A stretch of 64,000 nt of DNA from Amycolatopsis endophytica (GTDB lineage Bacteria > Actinomycetota > Actinomycetes > Mycobacteriales > Pseudonocardiaceae): positions 620,001 through 684,000 of the forward strand of contig NZ_JACCFK010000002.1 of NCBI RefSeq assembly GCF_013410405.1. Reading direction: 5' to 3'. Numbering within the stretch: the stretch's first letter is position 1; each line of letters starts with the position of its first letter. Shown one piece after another: positions 50,386 through 60,247 of the stretch. The position numbers and the translations under genes are program-made. The notes below the pieces were generated by a model that did not search any database, was not told the origin of the DNA, and worked only from the letters and a program-made list of their open reading frames with translations.

Positions 50386-51234
50386 GTGGCGACCAACCAG
50401 CAGCGCCGTGAGGCCGCGAAGCGCAAGCTCGAGCGGCAGATGGCCCGCCGGGCGGAGCAGGCGAAACGCCGGAAGATCGTCGGCGTCGGCGCGACCGTCG
50501 GCGCGGTGGTGGTGGTCGCCGGGCTGGTGGTGTTCTTCGCGACCCAGGGCGGCGATGACGGCGATGCCGCCGCTTCCCCGACCACGGCGCCCAGCTCGGA
50601 ACTGAACATCCCGACGCAGCGCGCCGCGGTCCCGCAGCGCACGACGCCGCTGGCGAACCCGGTGCAGTGCGAGTACCCGGCGACGCCGGACCAGCCCGCG
50701 GCCAAGCCGAACAACCCGCCGCAGGGCAAGGACATCTCGTCTGCCGGCACGGTGAACGTGACGCTCAAGACCACCGCCGGGGACATCCCGCTGACGCTGG
50801 ACCGCGCGCTCGCGCCGTGCACGGTGAACAGCTTCCTCAGCCTGGCGCGGCAGGGTTTCTACACCGACACCGCGTGCGCCCGCCTGGGCACCGACGCGAG
50901 CCTGATGATGCTGCAGTGCGGTGACCCGACCGGCACCGGCAGCGGTGGCCCCGGCTACTCGTTCGCCGACGAGACGTTCCCCGAGCTGACCTACGGCCGC
51001 GGTCTGCTGGCGATGGCCAACGCCGGTGCGAACACCAACGGCAGCCAGTTCTTCATGGTCTACGGCCCCGCCGAGCTGAGCCCGGACTACACGGTGTTCG
51101 GCTCCATCTCCGACGCCGGTCTCGACGTGCTCGACAAGGTCGCCAAGGCCGGGCACGACGGCAGTTTCGACCCCAGCCCGGGCGGCGGCAAGCCCAACAT
51201 GGAAGTCAAGTTCACGGCGGTGGAGGTCAGCTGA
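50386..51234 (+). CDS. Membrane-anchored cyclophilin-type peptidyl-prolyl cis-trans isomerase
   Basis: A 282-residue protein. A basic cytoplasmic N-terminus (QRREAAKRKLERQMARRAEQ) leads to one membrane helix (about 35-52), a threonine/alanine-rich linker, and a cyclophilin domain from ~125 on. Domain markers are NSFLSLARQGFYTDT, GRGLLAMANAGANTNGSQFF and SPDYTVFGSI; the active-site arginine of canonical cyclophilins is absent at the FHR position (TACARL), as often in this extracytoplasmic group. It folds exported proteins. GGAGG precedes the GTG by 4 nt. Position beside rel matches mycobacterial ppiB. Confidence 0.88.
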   Translation: MATNQQRREAAKRKLERQMARRAEQAKRRKIVGVGATVGAVVVVAGLVVFFATQGGDDGDAAASPTTAPSSELNIPTQRAAVPQRTTPLANPVQCEYPATPDQPAAKPNNPPQGKDISSAGTVNVTLKTTAGDIPLTLDRALAPCTVNSFLSLARQGFYTDTACARLGTDASLMMLQCGDPTGTGSGGPGYSFADETFPELTYGRGLLAMANAGANTNGSQFFMVYGPAELSPDYTVFGSISDAGLDVLDKVAKAGHDGSFDPSPGGGKPNMEVKFTAVEVS

Positions 51235-51244
51235 TCTCGCCGCG

Positions 51245-51275
51245 GTGGCCTCCGTCCGCTTCGGACGGAGGCCAC
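51245..51275. terminator. Perfect 14-bp hairpin between convergent genes
   Basis: GTGGCCTCCGTCCG (51245-51258) and CGGACGGAGGCCAC (51262-51275) pair perfectly around a 3-nt loop. It sits 10 nt after the isomerase stop and 7 nt from the end of the convergent enoyl-CoA hydratase gene, the expected place for a bidirectional terminator. Confidence 0.75.
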
Positions 51276-51282
51276 TTCCGCG

Positions 51283-52056
51283 TCAGGAGGCCGTGAACTC
51301 CGGTGGGCGGCGCGACAGGAACGCGGCCACTCCCTCGGCGTAGTCCTCGCCGTGGATGGCGGCCGACCGGATCGTTTCGATCTCCTCGTCGGTCTCGGCG
51401 GCGCCGTCGAGGATCTTGCCGATGATCCGGTTCATCCCGCGGATCGAGGCCTGCGATCGTTCGCACAGCGTCGCCACGAACGCGGACACCTCGCCCTCCA
51501 GATCGGCGAACACGTCGTTGACCAGCCCGATCTCCCGGGCCCGTGTGGCGTCGATCAGCCGTCCCGACAGCAGGAAGAACCGCGCGTGCGCCGGGCCGAT
51601 CAGCGACACCAGCTGGCGGGTGGAGCGGAAGTCGTAGACGATGCCCAGTTTCGCCGGGGTGATGCCGAACCGGGCGCCGCGCTCGGCGAAGCGGAAGTCG
51701 CACGCGACCGAAATCTGGCAGCCACCGCCGATGCAGTTGCCGCGGATCACCGCGACGGTCGGTTTGGTCAGGCCGGCCAGCGCCGTCACCGCGCCCTCGA
51801 CCACCTTGTCGTAGGCGGCGGCACCCTCCGCGGTGGAGCGCAGGCTGCCGAACTCGCTGATGTCCGCGCCCGCGGAGAAATCCGCGCCCGCCCCGGTCAA
51901 CCGCAGCACCTTGAGCGCCGGATCGGCCTCGACCTCGGCCACCACGTCCGGGATCGCCGCCCACATGTCGCGGGAGATCGCGTTCTTCTTCTCCGGCCGC
52001 GCGAACGTCAGCGTGGCCACTTCCCCATCCCGCGTGAACTCCAGTCCTGGCGCCAT
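51283..52056 (-). CDS. Enoyl-CoA hydratase/isomerase family protein
   Basis: A 257-residue crotonase-fold enzyme. The oxyanion-hole segment GADFSAGADISEF is clear, and the second one reads RGNCIGGGCQISVACDFRF, with GIVYDFRSTRQL beyond it. The catalytic glutamates of true enoyl-CoA hydratases are not obvious (GNCIGGGCQ in place of E-x-x-GGG), so it could be an isomerase or another CoA-ester enzyme. TACTGT (complement of 52063-52068) stands 6 nt before the ATG, suggesting a leaderless transcript; the same frame is open further upstream only as a shadow of rel. Confidence 0.85.
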   Translation of the reverse strand: MAPGLEFTRDGEVATLTFARPEKKNAISRDMWAAIPDVVAEVEADPALKVLRLTGAGADFSAGADISEFGSLRSTAEGAAAYDKVVEGAVTALAGLTKPTVAVIRGNCIGGGCQISVACDFRFAERGARFGITPAKLGIVYDFRSTRQLVSLIGPAHARFFLLSGRLIDATRAREIGLVNDVFADLEGEVSAFVATLCERSQASIRGMNRIIGKILDGAAETDEEIETIRSAAIHGEDYAEGVAAFLSRRPPEFTAS

Positions 52057-52166
52057 GCGCCGACAGTAGAGGCCCGGCGCGGTGGCGCGCCGTGAGGCAC
52101 GCCACCACCCACCCACCGGCTGTAGTTCTTCCCCAGCGGCCTGCCGGGAACCTGCCCGACGATGAG

Positions 52167-54500
52167 CTACGAAGCCGACGTCACCCGGTACACGTCGTAG
52201 ACGCCCTCGACGCCCCGCACCACCTTCAGCACGTGCCCCAGGTGCTTCGGGTCCCCCATCTCGAAGGTGAACCGGCTGACCGCGACCCGGTCCCGCGACG
52301 TCTGCACCGAGGCGGCGAGGATGTTGACCTTCTCGTCGGCCAGCACCTTCGTCACGTCGGAGAGCAGGCGGTGCCGGTCGAGCGCCTCGACCTGGATCGA
52401 CACCAGGAACACCGAGTTGGCCGAGGGCGCCCATTCGACTTCGAGGAGCCGCTCCGGCTGCGCGCGCAGGTCCTCGGCGTTGGTGCAGTCGGTGCGGTGC
52501 ACGCTGACGCCACCGCCGCGGGTGACGAACCCGAGGATCTCGTCGCCGGGCACCGGCGTGCAGCAGCGCGCGAGCTTCGTCCACACGTCGGTGGCGTCCT
52601 TGACCACCACGCCGACGTCGTTGGACGCGCGGCGCCGCGTGACCGTCGACGGCGTCGACCGCGCCGCGAGTTCGTCCTCGGCCTCCTCGACCCCGCCGAT
52701 CAGCGCCACGAGCCGCTGCACGACGTGTTTGGCGCTGACGTGCCCCTCGCCGACCGCGGCGTAGAGCGAGCTGATGTCGGAGTGGTGCAGCTCGGCCGCC
52801 AGCGCGCCCATCGCCTCGGCGGAGATCAGGCGCTGCATCGGAAGCCCGACCTTGCGGACCTCCTTGGTGATCGCGTCCTTGCCCGCGTCGATGGCCTCGT
52901 CGCGGCGTTCCTTGGCGAACCACTGGCGGATCTTCGCGCGCGCCTTGGGCGATTTTGCGAAGGTCAGCCAGTCCCGCGTCGGCCCGGAGTTCTCCGCCTT
53001 GGAGGTAAAGATCTCGACGACGTCGCCGTTTTCCAGCTTCCGTTCCAGCGCGACGAGACGGCCGTTGACGCGGGCGCCGATGCAGCGGTGCCCGACCTCG
53101 GTGTGCACGGCGTAGGCGAAGTCCACCGGCGTGCCACCGACCGGCAGCGTGACGACGTCCCCCTTGGGCGTGAACACGAAGATCTCGCGCGCGGCCAGCT
53201 CGTAGCGCAGCGAGTCGAGGAACTCGCCGGGGTCCGCGGCCTCCCGCTGCCAGTCGAGCAGTTGCCGCATCCACGCCATCTCGTCGATGTCGACGGACTG
53301 GCCGTGATGGGTGCCCTTGGTCTCCTTGTAGCGCCAGTGCGCGGCGATGCCGTACTCGGCCGTGTGGTGCATCTCGTAGGTGCGGATCTGCACCTCCAGG
53401 GGCTTGCCGTCCGGTCCGATCACCGTGGTGTGCAGCGACTGGTACACGCCGAAGCGCGGCTGGGCGATGTAGTCCTTGAACCGGCCGGGCATCGGCTGCC
53501 ACAGCGCGTGCACGACACCCATCGCCGCGTAGCAGTCGCGCACGTCCTCGACCAGGATGCGCACGCCCACCAGATCGTGGATGTCATCCAGGTCGCGGCC
53601 GCGGACGATCATCTTCTGGTGGATCGAGTAGTAGTGCTTCGGCCTGCCCTCGACCTTCGCGGTGAGGCGGGAGCCGCCGAGCGCGCCGGTCAGCTCGTCG
53701 ATCACCTTGCGCAGGTAGATGTCGCGCGACGGGGCGCGGTCGGCGACCAGGCGGACGATCTCGTCGTACTTCTTGGGCTGCAGGATCGCGAACGCGAGGT
53801 CCTCCAGCTCCCACTTGACCGTGGCCATGCCCAGCCGGTGCGCCAGCGGGGCCAGCACCTCCAGGGTCTCCTTGGCCTTGCGGACCTGCTTCTCCGGCGG
53901 CAGGAAGCGCATGGTGCGCATGTTGTGCAGCCGGTCGGCGAGCTTGATGACCAGCACGCGCGGGTCGCGGGCCATCGCGATGACCATTTTGCGAATGGTC
54001 TCGGCCTCGGCCGCGGTGCCCAGCTTGACCTTGTCCAGCTTGGTGACGCCGTCGACGAGCTGGGCGACCTTGTCGCCGAAGTCGGCGGTCAGCTGCTCCA
54101 CCGCGTAGCCGGTGTCCTCCACCGTGTCGTGCAGCAGCGCCGCGACGAGGGTGGTGGTGTCCATGCCCAGCTCGGCGAGGATGGTCGCCACCGCGAGCGG
54201 GTGCGTGATGTAGGGGTCGCCGGACTTGCGCCGCTGGTGGCGGTGCAGCTCCTCGGCGACGTCGTAGGCGCGCTGCAGCAGGCTCAGGTCCGCGTTCGGG
54301 TGCAGGTCGCGGTGGATCGCGGCGAGGGGTTCGAGGACCTGCTTGACCGGGGCGGCGCGCTGCGCGGTGATGCGGCGGGCGAGCCGGGCGCGGACACGCC
54401 GCGTGGCGGACGGGGCCCGGGTGACCCCCTGCGGCGGCTGCGCGCCGCGGTTGTCGGCGGTCTCCCGGGCGGGCGCCGGGCTTTCGAGCTCCTGGCTCAA
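52167..54500 (-). CDS. rel: Bifunctional (p)ppGpp synthetase/hydrolase (Rel)
   Basis: A 777-residue RelA/SpoT homologue. The hydrolase HD domain has the metal pair H124-D125 in [11 protein letters not shown] and [12 protein letters not shown]. The synthetase domain follows with [12 protein letters not shown] and [13 protein letters not shown], then TGS ([20 protein letters not shown]), a helical region, the CC motif ([17 protein letters not shown]) and a C-terminal ACT domain. It controls the stringent response at the ribosome. The start was set at TTG 54500, 5 nt after AGGAGG; GTG 54506 would leave no spacing. Apt lies upstream on the same strand, as in mycobacteria. Confidence 0.96.
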   Translation of the reverse strand: MSQELESPAPARETADNRGAQPPQGVTRAPSATRRVRARLARRITAQRAAPVKQVLEPLAAIHRDLHPNADLSLLQRAYDVAEELHRHQRRKSGDPYITHPLAVATILAELGMDTTTLVAALLHDTVEDTGYAVEQLTADFGDKVAQLVDGVTKLDKVKLGTAAEAETIRKMVIAMARDPRVLVIKLADRLHNMRTMRFLPPEKQVRKAKETLEVLAPLAHRLGMATVKWELEDLAFAILQPKKYDEIVRLVADRAPSRDIYLRKVIDELTGALGGSRLTAKVEGRPKHYYSIHQKMIVRGRDLDDIHDLVGVRILVEDVRDCYAAMGVVHALWQPMPGRFKDYIAQPRFGVYQSLHTTVIGPDGKPLEVQIRTYEMHHTAEYGIAAHWRYKETKGTHHGQSVDIDEMAWMRQLLDWQREAADPGEFLDSLRYELAAREIFVFTPKGDVVTLPVGGTPVDFAYAVHTEVGHRCIGARVNGRLVALERKLENGDVVEIFTSKAENSGPTRDWLTFAKSPKARAKIRQWFAKERRDEAIDAGKDAITKEVRKVGLPMQRLISAEAMGALAAELHHSDISSLYAAVGEGHVSAKHVVQRLVALIGGVEEAEDELAARSTPSTVTRRRASNDVGVVVKDATDVWTKLARCCTPVPGDEILGFVTRGGGVSVHRTDCTNAEDLRAQPERLLEVEWAPSANSVFLVSIQVEALDRHRLLSDVTKVLADEKVNILAASVQTSRDRVAVSRFTFEMGDPKHLGHVLKVVRGVEGVYDVYRVTSAS

Positions 54501-54549
54501 GCCCACCTCCTGCTGATCGCGCGGCTCCTAGACCACCAAGCGTAACTCC

Positions 54550-54583
54550 CTCGGCGGGCGGGCTTGTTCCCCGCCGCGCCGAG
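54550..54583 (-). terminator. Hairpin between apt and rel
   Basis: CTCGGCGGGCGGG (54550-54562) can pair with CCCGCC (54570-54575) and CGCCGAG (54577-54583) with one bulged G around a short loop. It lies just after the apt stop in the direction of transcription and may attenuate read-through into rel. Confidence 0.5.
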
Positions 54584-54606
54584 CGCCCGCCGGGCGCGCC
54601 GAGCGG

Positions 54607-55125
54607 TCAGACCTTCAGCAGCGACGAGACGGTGCGCCCGGTCAGCGCCGACCGCCCGTCGAGCGCGCTCAGCTCCATCACGACCGATACGCCGGAGACC
54701 GTGGCACCGGCCTTCTCCAGCAGCTCACAGGCCGCCGCGACGGTGCCTCCGGTGGCCAGCACGTCGTCGACCACCACCGCGCGCTGACCGGACGTGACCA
54801 CGCCGGAGGGCAGCTCCAGCGCCGCCGTGCCGTACTCCAGCGCGTAGTCCACCCGCCCGGCCACGCTCGGCAGCTTGCCGGGCTTGCGCACCAGCACCAC
54901 GCCGAGCCCGCGGGCGTAGCCGACGGCCGCGGCGAGCAGGAACCCCCGCGCCTCGACCGCGGCCAGCAGGTCCGTCCCCGGATCGACCGTGTCACCCAGC
55001 GCGTCGACCACCGCGCGGAACCCGGCGGCGTCGGCGAACAGCGGCGACAGATCGCGGAACAGGACACCGGGCTCGGGGAAGTCCGGCACCTCGGCGATCA
55101 GGCCGAGCGCACGCTCCAGGTCCAC
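54607..55125 (-). CDS. apt: Adenine phosphoribosyltransferase
   Basis: A 172-residue enzyme making AMP from adenine and PRPP. The family markers are FPEPGVLFRDLSPLFAD, the aromatic/arginine loop EARGFLLAAAVGYARG, and the PRPP-binding loop AVVVDDVLATGGTVAAA. Length is that of bacterial Apt. The GTG starts 3 nt after the stop of secF, so it is co-transcribed with the Sec genes. The same order (secD-secF-apt-rel) occurs in many actinobacteria, and co-expression with Rel may tie purine salvage to the stringent response. Confidence 0.94.
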   Translation of the reverse strand: MDLERALGLIAEVPDFPEPGVLFRDLSPLFADAAGFRAVVDALGDTVDPGTDLLAAVEARGFLLAAAVGYARGLGVVLVRKPGKLPSVAGRVDYALEYGTAALELPSGVVTSGQRAVVVDDVLATGGTVAAACELLEKAGATVSGVSVVMELSALDGRSALTGRTVSSLLKV

Positions 55126-55128
55126 CGC

Positions 55129-56358
55129 TCAGCGCTTCCGCTTGCCCGAGGGGCGGCCCCGCCGCGGCTGCTGCTTCTGCGTCCGCGCCGGGACGCTCGC
55201 CGCCGCCGCGTACGCCTTCTCCTTGCGCAGCTCGGCGTCCAGCGACTCGTCGTCGGCCGGGTCGAAGTCGGCGTCGCGCTCGGCGGCCTTGCGGGCCTGG
55301 CTCGCGCGGCGGTTGCGCACCCGCTCGGCCTGCTGCTTGTACTTGGGGTCGCGCATCTTGAAGTCCACCAGCATCGGCGTCGCCAGCAGCACCGACGACA
55401 GCACACCGGCGAGCATGCCGGCCAGCTGCACCAGCGCGAGATCCTGCAGCGTGCCCGAGCCGAGCAGGATGTACCCGACGACCAGCAGGCCCAGCACCGG
55501 CAGCAGTGCGATGACCGCGGTGTTGATCGAGCGCATCAGCGTCTGGTTCAGCGCGAGGTTCGCCGCCTCGGCGTAGGTGCGCCGGGTCAGGCCGAGGATT
55601 CCGCGGGTGTTCTCCTTGACCTTGTCGAACACCACCACCGTGTCGTACAGGGAGAACCCGAGGATCGTCAGCAGGCCGATCACCGTCGCCGGGGTCACCT
55701 CGAAGCCGACGAGCGAGTAGACGCCCGCGGTGACGAGAATGTCGTGGATCAGCGCGATCAGCGCGGTGACGGCCATCCACTTCTCGAAGTAGATCGCCAG
55801 GAACACCGTCACCAGGACCATGAACACGGCGAGAGCGATCAGCGCCTGCTGGGAGATCTCCTGCCCCCAGGACGCGCTCACCGCGCTGTCGCTGATGGCC
55901 TGGGCGCTGGGCTGACCGTTCGCGCCCAGTGGCTGCAGCTCGTCGAACAGCGTCTGCTTGACCTGCGCGACCTGGTCCGCGTCCAGCGTGTCCGACCGCA
56001 CCTCGATCGTCGCCGCGTCGCCGACACCGACCGTCTGGGCCGAGTCCGGCTGCTCGCCGAGCGCGTCGGCGAACGCGTCCTTGACGGCGTCGGCGGTGAT
56101 CTCGCCGCTCACCCCGCGAGCGGGCATCTGGATCTGGGTGCCGCCCTCGAACTCGATGCCGAGGTTGAACCCCTTGATGCCGATCGAGGCGATGCACACC
56201 AGCACCAGCACCGCGAAGAAGAGGTACCAGCGCTTGCGCTTGCCGACGATGTCGAACGCGCCCGTGCCGACGTAGAGCCGGTGGAACACGCCCTCCTTCT
56301 TCGCCGGCTTCGCGGCCGGCGTGGCGCCCGAGGTCTCGGTGGTCGTCTCGTCAGCCAC
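55129..56358 (-). CDS. secF: Protein translocase subunit SecF
   Basis: A 409-residue membrane protein. A cytoplasmic N-terminus precedes helix 1 (WYLFFAVLVLVCIASIGIKG), then the first periplasmic P1 domain with GIEFEGGTQIQMP and TVGVGDAATIEVR, and five further helices including the conserved YDTVVVFDKVKEN and the helix 4-5 region NTAVIALLPVLGLLVVG. The C-terminal ~60 residues are a charged cytoplasmic tail. SecDF uses the proton gradient to pull proteins across the membrane. It starts 1 nt after the stop of secD and is followed closely by apt. Confidence 0.95.
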   Translation of the reverse strand: MADETTTETSGATPAAKPAKKEGVFHRLYVGTGAFDIVGKRKRWYLFFAVLVLVCIASIGIKGFNLGIEFEGGTQIQMPARGVSGEITADAVKDAFADALGEQPDSAQTVGVGDAATIEVRSDTLDADQVAQVKQTLFDELQPLGANGQPSAQAISDSAVSASWGQEISQQALIALAVFMVLVTVFLAIYFEKWMAVTALIALIHDILVTAGVYSLVGFEVTPATVIGLLTILGFSLYDTVVVFDKVKENTRGILGLTRRTYAEAANLALNQTLMRSINTAVIALLPVLGLLVVGYILLGSGTLQDLALVQLAGMLAGVLSSVLLATPMLVDFKMRDPKYKQQAERVRNRRASQARKAAERDADFDPADDESLDAELRKEKAYAAAASVPARTQKQQPRRGRPSGKRKR

Positions 56359-56359
56359 G

Positions 56360-57934
56360 TCAGGACTCCTTCGCGCCCGCGCCGGCGGGCTCCTTGCGCG
56401 CGGACCGGCGCTGCGCGGCCAGCGTCTGCACGCCGCCGAGACCGGTGAGTTTCGGCTGGGACAGGAACTTCGACCGCGAGGCGAGCGCGACCAGCGGGTG
56501 CGTCACGAGGAACACCACGATCAGGTCGAGCACCGTCGACATGCCCAGGGTGAAGGCGAAGCCCTGGACGTCGCCGACGGCGATCGCGTAGAGCACCGCG
56601 GAGGCCAGGAACATGACCGCGTCCGAGGCGAGGATCGTGCGCCGCGCGCGCACCCAGCCGCGGGGCACCGCGGAGCGGAAACTGCGCCCGCCCTCGCGGA
56701 TCTCGTCCTTGAGCCGCTCGAAGAACACCACGAACGAGTCCGCGGTGACGCCGATGGCGATGATCAGGCCCGCGACGCCGGCGAGGTCCAGCGTGTAGTT
56801 GATCCAGCGCCCGATCAGCACCAGCACCGCGTAGACGATCGCGCCGGACAGCGCGAGCGAGACGATCGTCAGCACCCCGAGCAGGCGGTAGTAGACCAGG
56901 CAGTAGACGAACACGAGCGCCAGGCCGATGGCGCCGGCGATCAGACCGGCCTCGAGGGAGGCCAGGCCGAGCGTCGCCGACACGGTGGTGGCGTCGGACG
57001 AGGTGAACGACAGCGGCAGCGAGCCGTATTTCAGGATGTCCGCGAGATCCTTGCTCGACTGCTGGTCGAAGCTGCCCTGGATCTGCGTCTGCCCGTCGAG
57101 GATGGCGCTCTGGATCGTCGGCGCCGACACGACCTGGGTGTCGAGCACGAACGCCGCGTTCTGGCCGACGTTCTTGGTGGTGAAGTCCGCCCAGACCTGG
57201 CGGCCCTCGGACTTGAAGGTGAGGTCCACCGTCCACTGCGGCTTGTTCTGAGCGGGCGGCGACGCGGCGGCGGAGTCGATCTCGGTGCCCTTGAGGAACA
57301 CCGGGCCGAGCAGGTACTTCGCGGTGCCGGTCTGGTCGCAGGCAATCAGCGGCAGGTTCGGGTCGTCGTTGCCGCGCAACGGGTCCTGGGTCGAGCACTG
57401 GAACGCCGTCAGCGCCTGGGAGGCCGTGGCACCCGCGGCGAGGGTGTCGCCGCTGCCGGTGACCAGGTCCGCGGCCTGCCGGGTGTCCTTGGCCTGCTGG
57501 ATCACGGCCGGGTCCTCGGCCTGCCCGGCCGGCGGCGTCACCGGCGGGGTGGTCGCCTGCTGCAGGTCGAGGACCTTGCGGAAGCCCAGCTGCGCGGTCT
57601 GGCCCAGCTTCTTGGCCTGGTCGCCCTGCTCGCCCGGCACCGTGATCACGATGTTGTTGCCGTCGAGGACCACCTCGGTGCCGCTGACACCGATGCCGTT
57701 CACGCGGGTCTCGATGATCTGACGGGCCTGGTTGAGCGACTCGCGAGAGGGCTCCGAACCGTCCGGCGTGCGCGCGCTCAACGTCACCCGGGTGCCGCCC
57801 TGCAGGTCGATGCCCAGCTTCGGCGTGGGCTTCCCGCCGCCGGTGAAGAACACCAGGGCGTAGAGCACGACCACGATCAGGACGAAGAAGCCGAGATAGC
57901 GTCCCGGGCGGATCCGCCCGGCCGGTGGTGCCAC
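56360..57934 (-). CDS. secD: Protein translocase subunit SecD
   Basis: A 524-residue membrane protein. Helix 1 is VLYALVFFTGGGKPTPKLGI leading to the LGIDLQGGTRVTLSA motif and a large extracytoplasmic domain of ~300 residues. The last five helices contain the transport signature VYCLVYYRLLGVLTIVSLAL and GVTADSFVVFFERLKDE. The C-terminus is short and basic. It pairs with SecF (coded 1 nt downstream) to drive late steps of protein export. GTG at 57934 is used. A 142-nt spacer with a hairpin separates it from yajC. Confidence 0.95.
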   Translation of the reverse strand: MAPPAGRIRPGRYLGFFVLIVVVLYALVFFTGGGKPTPKLGIDLQGGTRVTLSARTPDGSEPSRESLNQARQIIETRVNGIGVSGTEVVLDGNNIVITVPGEQGDQAKKLGQTAQLGFRKVLDLQQATTPPVTPPAGQAEDPAVIQQAKDTRQAADLVTGSGDTLAAGATASQALTAFQCSTQDPLRGNDDPNLPLIACDQTGTAKYLLGPVFLKGTEIDSAAASPPAQNKPQWTVDLTFKSEGRQVWADFTTKNVGQNAAFVLDTQVVSAPTIQSAILDGQTQIQGSFDQQSSKDLADILKYGSLPLSFTSSDATTVSATLGLASLEAGLIAGAIGLALVFVYCLVYYRLLGVLTIVSLALSGAIVYAVLVLIGRWINYTLDLAGVAGLIIAIGVTADSFVVFFERLKDEIREGGRSFRSAVPRGWVRARRTILASDAVMFLASAVLYAIAVGDVQGFAFTLGMSTVLDLIVVFLVTHPLVALASRSKFLSQPKLTGLGGVQTLAAQRRSARKEPAGAGAKES

Positions 57935-58031
57935 GGTGGTGGTTCTCCTCGACGGTCAACTACGCGGACTGCCGCCGGTCACTCAGCGGCGGTACGCAGA
58001 CACTACTCGCCGCGCTGTGAACGCGGCGTTG

Positions 58032-58060
58032 ACCCCGGCGTCTCCGCCGGACGCCGGGGT
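58032..58060 (-). terminator. Hairpin between yajC and secD
   Basis: ACCCCGGCGTC (58032-58042) and GACGCCGGGGT (58050-58060) form a perfect 11-bp stem with a 7-nt loop, 16 nt after the yajC stop on the minus strand. It may lower read-through from yajC to secD, implying a separate secDF promoter. Confidence 0.55.
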
Positions 58061-58076
58061 TGCCCGCACAGTGGGC

Positions 58077-58484
58077 CTACTTCTTCTCGTGCTCCAGCGG
58101 CGGCGCGATCTGCGGGCCGGGCTTCTCGTCGGCCTCGGCCTTGGGGGTCTCGACCGGCTCGGCCACGGTCTCGGTGTCGACCGTGTCGTCGTCGGAGTCG
58201 TTGTCGATCTCGTCGGCGACCTCCGGCGCGACCTTCTCACGCACCGCCTGGCGCAGCCAGGTCGTCACGACGCCGGGCGCGATCTCGATGTCGATCGTGG
58301 TGTCGCTGGTCGTGTCGGCCACCGTGCCGTACAGACCGGAGGTCGTCATCACCCGGTCACCCTCGGACAGGCTGCTCTGCAGCTTCTGCTGCTCCTGCGC
58401 GGCCCGCTTCTGCTTCCGGGTGCCCATCACCAGCGGGATCGCCACGACGAGCATGAGCAGCAACGGCAGGAAAAGCTGTTCCAT
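58077..58484 (-). CDS. yajC: Preprotein translocase accessory subunit YajC
   Basis: A 135-residue protein with one N-terminal membrane helix (LFLPLLLMLVVAIPLVMGTR), the YajC core KQKRAAQEQQKLQSSLSEGD and RVMTTSGLYGTVADTTSDTT, and a long acidic C-terminal tail typical of actinobacteria. YajC associates with SecDF. The ATG at 58484 was selected because it begins at the helix and gives normal length. It is upstream of secD with a hairpin and 142 nt between them, and downstream of ruvB. Confidence 0.93.
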   Translation of the reverse strand: MEQLFLPLLLMLVVAIPLVMGTRKQKRAAQEQQKLQSSLSEGDRVMTTSGLYGTVADTTSDTTIDIEIAPGVVTTWLRQAVREKVAPEVADEIDNDSDDDTVDTETVAEPVETPKAEADEKPGPQIAPPLEHEKK

Positions 58485-58582
58485 GATTCTCCATTCGGCG
58501 CCACGGCCGCGAGCCGCCGCACCTATTTGTCCGGATGTCTCATTCGAGTGTGCCAGGCGCCACTGCCCCGGCGAGCACCCGG

Positions 58583-59641
58583 TCAGTCGAACAGCGTAGG
58601 CCCTGGCTGGTCTCCACGGGCGGGCGGGCGGAGTCCCAGGTGCTCCCAGGCACCCGCTGTCGCCACCCGGCCACGGGGGGTGCGCGCGAGCATACCGGCG
58701 CGCACCAGGTAGGGCTCGCACACCTCCTCGACCGTCGTCGGTTCCTCACCGACGGCGACCGCCAGCGTCGACACCCCGACCGGGCCGCCGCCGAAGGAGT
58801 GCACCAGCGCCGAGAGCACGGCGCGGTCGAGCCGGTCCAGGCCCAGCTCGTCAACGTCGTAGACCTTCAGCGCGGCACGGGCCACGCCGAGCGTGACGTG
58901 GCCGTCCTCGCGCACCTCGGCGTAATCGCGGACGCGGCGCAGCAGCCGGTTGGCGATCCGCGGCGTGCCGCGCGAGCGGCGGGCGATCTCGGCGCTGCCG
59001 TCGTCGTCGACGGTGATGTCGAGGATCTTCGCCGAGCGCTTGACGACCTGGTCGAGCTCGTCGTCGGCGTAGAACTCCATCTGGCCGGTGAACCCGAAGC
59101 GGTCGCGCAGCGGCCCGGTCAGCGCGCCCGACCGGGTGGTGGCGCCGACCAGGGTGAACGGGGCGATCTCCAGCGGGATGCTGGTGGCGCCGGGTCCCTT
59201 GCCGACGACGACGTCGACGCGGAAGTCCTCCATCGCGAGGTAGAGCATCTCCTCGGCGGGACGGGCGATGCGGTGGATCTCGTCGATGAACAGCACGTCA
59301 CCCTCGGCCAGGTTGGACAGCATCGCGGCGAGGTCACCGGCGCGTTCCAGCGCCGGACCGGACGTGATGCGGATCGAGGCGTCCAGTTCGGCGGCGACGA
59401 TCATCGCCAGGCTCGTCTTGCCCAGGCCGGGCGGTCCGGACAGCAGCACGTGATCCGGCGGGACACCGCGACGCCGGGCACTTTCCAGCACCAGTTCCAG
59501 CTGTTCACGCACCCGCGGCTGGCCGATGAACTCGGTGAGCCTGCTCGGCCGCAGCGTCGTCTCCACCTCGCGCTCACCCTGCTGGGGCAGCGCGGAGAGG
59601 GTCTCGTCGGCCGGGTGCTCGGTCACGTCCTCATCGTGCAC
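58583..59641 (-). CDS. ruvB: Holliday junction branch migration helicase RuvB
   Basis: A 352-residue AAA+ motor. Walker A is [16 protein letters not shown], Walker B is [13 protein letters not shown], sensor 1 reads LVGATTRSG, and the winged-helix DNA-binding C-terminus contains [14 protein letters not shown]. It drives branch migration with RuvA. The GTG at 59641 is 12 nt after the stop of ruvA. The first ~25 residues are poorly conserved, so the true start could be the GTG at VTEHPADE. It ends the ruvCAB operon. Confidence 0.95.
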   Translation of the reverse strand: MHDEDVTEHPADETLSALPQQGEREVETTLRPSRLTEFIGQPRVREQLELVLESARRRGVPPDHVLLSGPPGLGKTSLAMIVAAELDASIRITSGPALERAGDLAAMLSNLAEGDVLFIDEIHRIARPAEEMLYLAMEDFRVDVVVGKGPGATSIPLEIAPFTLVGATTRSGALTGPLRDRFGFTGQMEFYADDELDQVVKRSAKILDITVDDDGSAEIARRSRGTPRIANRLLRRVRDYAEVREDGHVTLGVARAALKVYDVDELGLDRLDRAVLSALVHSFGGGPVGVSTLAVAVGEEPTTVEEVCEPYLVRAGMLARTPRGRVATAGAWEHLGLRPPARGDQPGPTLFD

Positions 59642-59653
59642 GCTGGACCGGCC

Positions 59654-60247
59654 TCACTTGCGCCCGAGGGTGGTCAGCGCGGCCCGCAGCACGGCCGGGG
59701 TGCCCTCCGCCGTGCCCGCGGCCAGCACCTTCTCCACGGCCTGCTCGGCCTGCTTGGCCGGGAACCCGAGACCGGTCAGCGCCTCGACGACTTCGGCCCG
59801 CACCGCGCCCGCGGCCGGGGCGGCCGCGGACTCGGCGGTGCCACCGACCGCGGCGACCTTGTCGCGCAGTTCGAGGGTGAGCCGTTCGGCGCCCTTGCGC
59901 CCGATGCCGGGGACCTGGGTGAGCACGGTGATGTTGCCCTCGGCGAGCGCGGTGCGCAGCTTGTCCGGGTCGAGCACCGCGAGCGCGGCCAGCGCCAGGC
60001 GCGGCCCGATGCCCGAGACGGTCTGCAACAGCCCGAACAGCTCGCGGGCCTCGGCGTCGGCGAACCCGAACAGGGTCAGCGAGTCCTCGCGCACCACCAG
60101 CGCCGTGTGCAGCCGGGTCTGCTCGCCGCGGCGCAGCGTGGCCAGCGTCGCCGGGGTGGCCTGCACCGCGAGCCCGACCCCGCCGACCTCCACCACCACG
60201 TGGTCGAGCCCGACCGAAAGGACCTCGCCCCGCACCGAGGAGATCAT
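59654..60247 (-). CDS. ruvA: Holliday junction DNA-binding protein RuvA
   Basis: A 197-residue protein with the OB-fold domain ([20 protein letters not shown]), the helix-hairpin-helix domain ([16 protein letters not shown] and [15 protein letters not shown]), and the small C-terminal RuvB-contacting domain ([20 protein letters not shown]) after an alanine-rich linker. It holds the four-way junction in the RuvAB complex. The ATG overlaps the ruvC stop (ATGA, 60244-60247). Confidence 0.95.
   Translation of the reverse strand: MISSVRGEVLSVGLDHVVVEVGGVGLAVQATPATLATLRRGEQTRLHTALVVREDSLTLFGFADAEARELFGLLQTVSGIGPRLALAALAVLDPDKLRTALAEGNITVLTQVPGIGRKGAERLTLELRDKVAAVGGTAESAAAPAAGAVRAEVVEALTGLGFPAKQAEQAVEKVLAAGTAEGTPAVLRAALTTLGRK

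Noticed and set aside
52092..54545. Plus-strand open frame of 817 codons
   Set aside because: Complete antisense shadow of rel, which has all its domains on the minus strand.
56321..58456. Plus-strand open frame of 711 codons over secD and yajC
   Set aside because: Low-complexity Arg/Gly/Val composition and no start signal; the minus-strand genes are certain.
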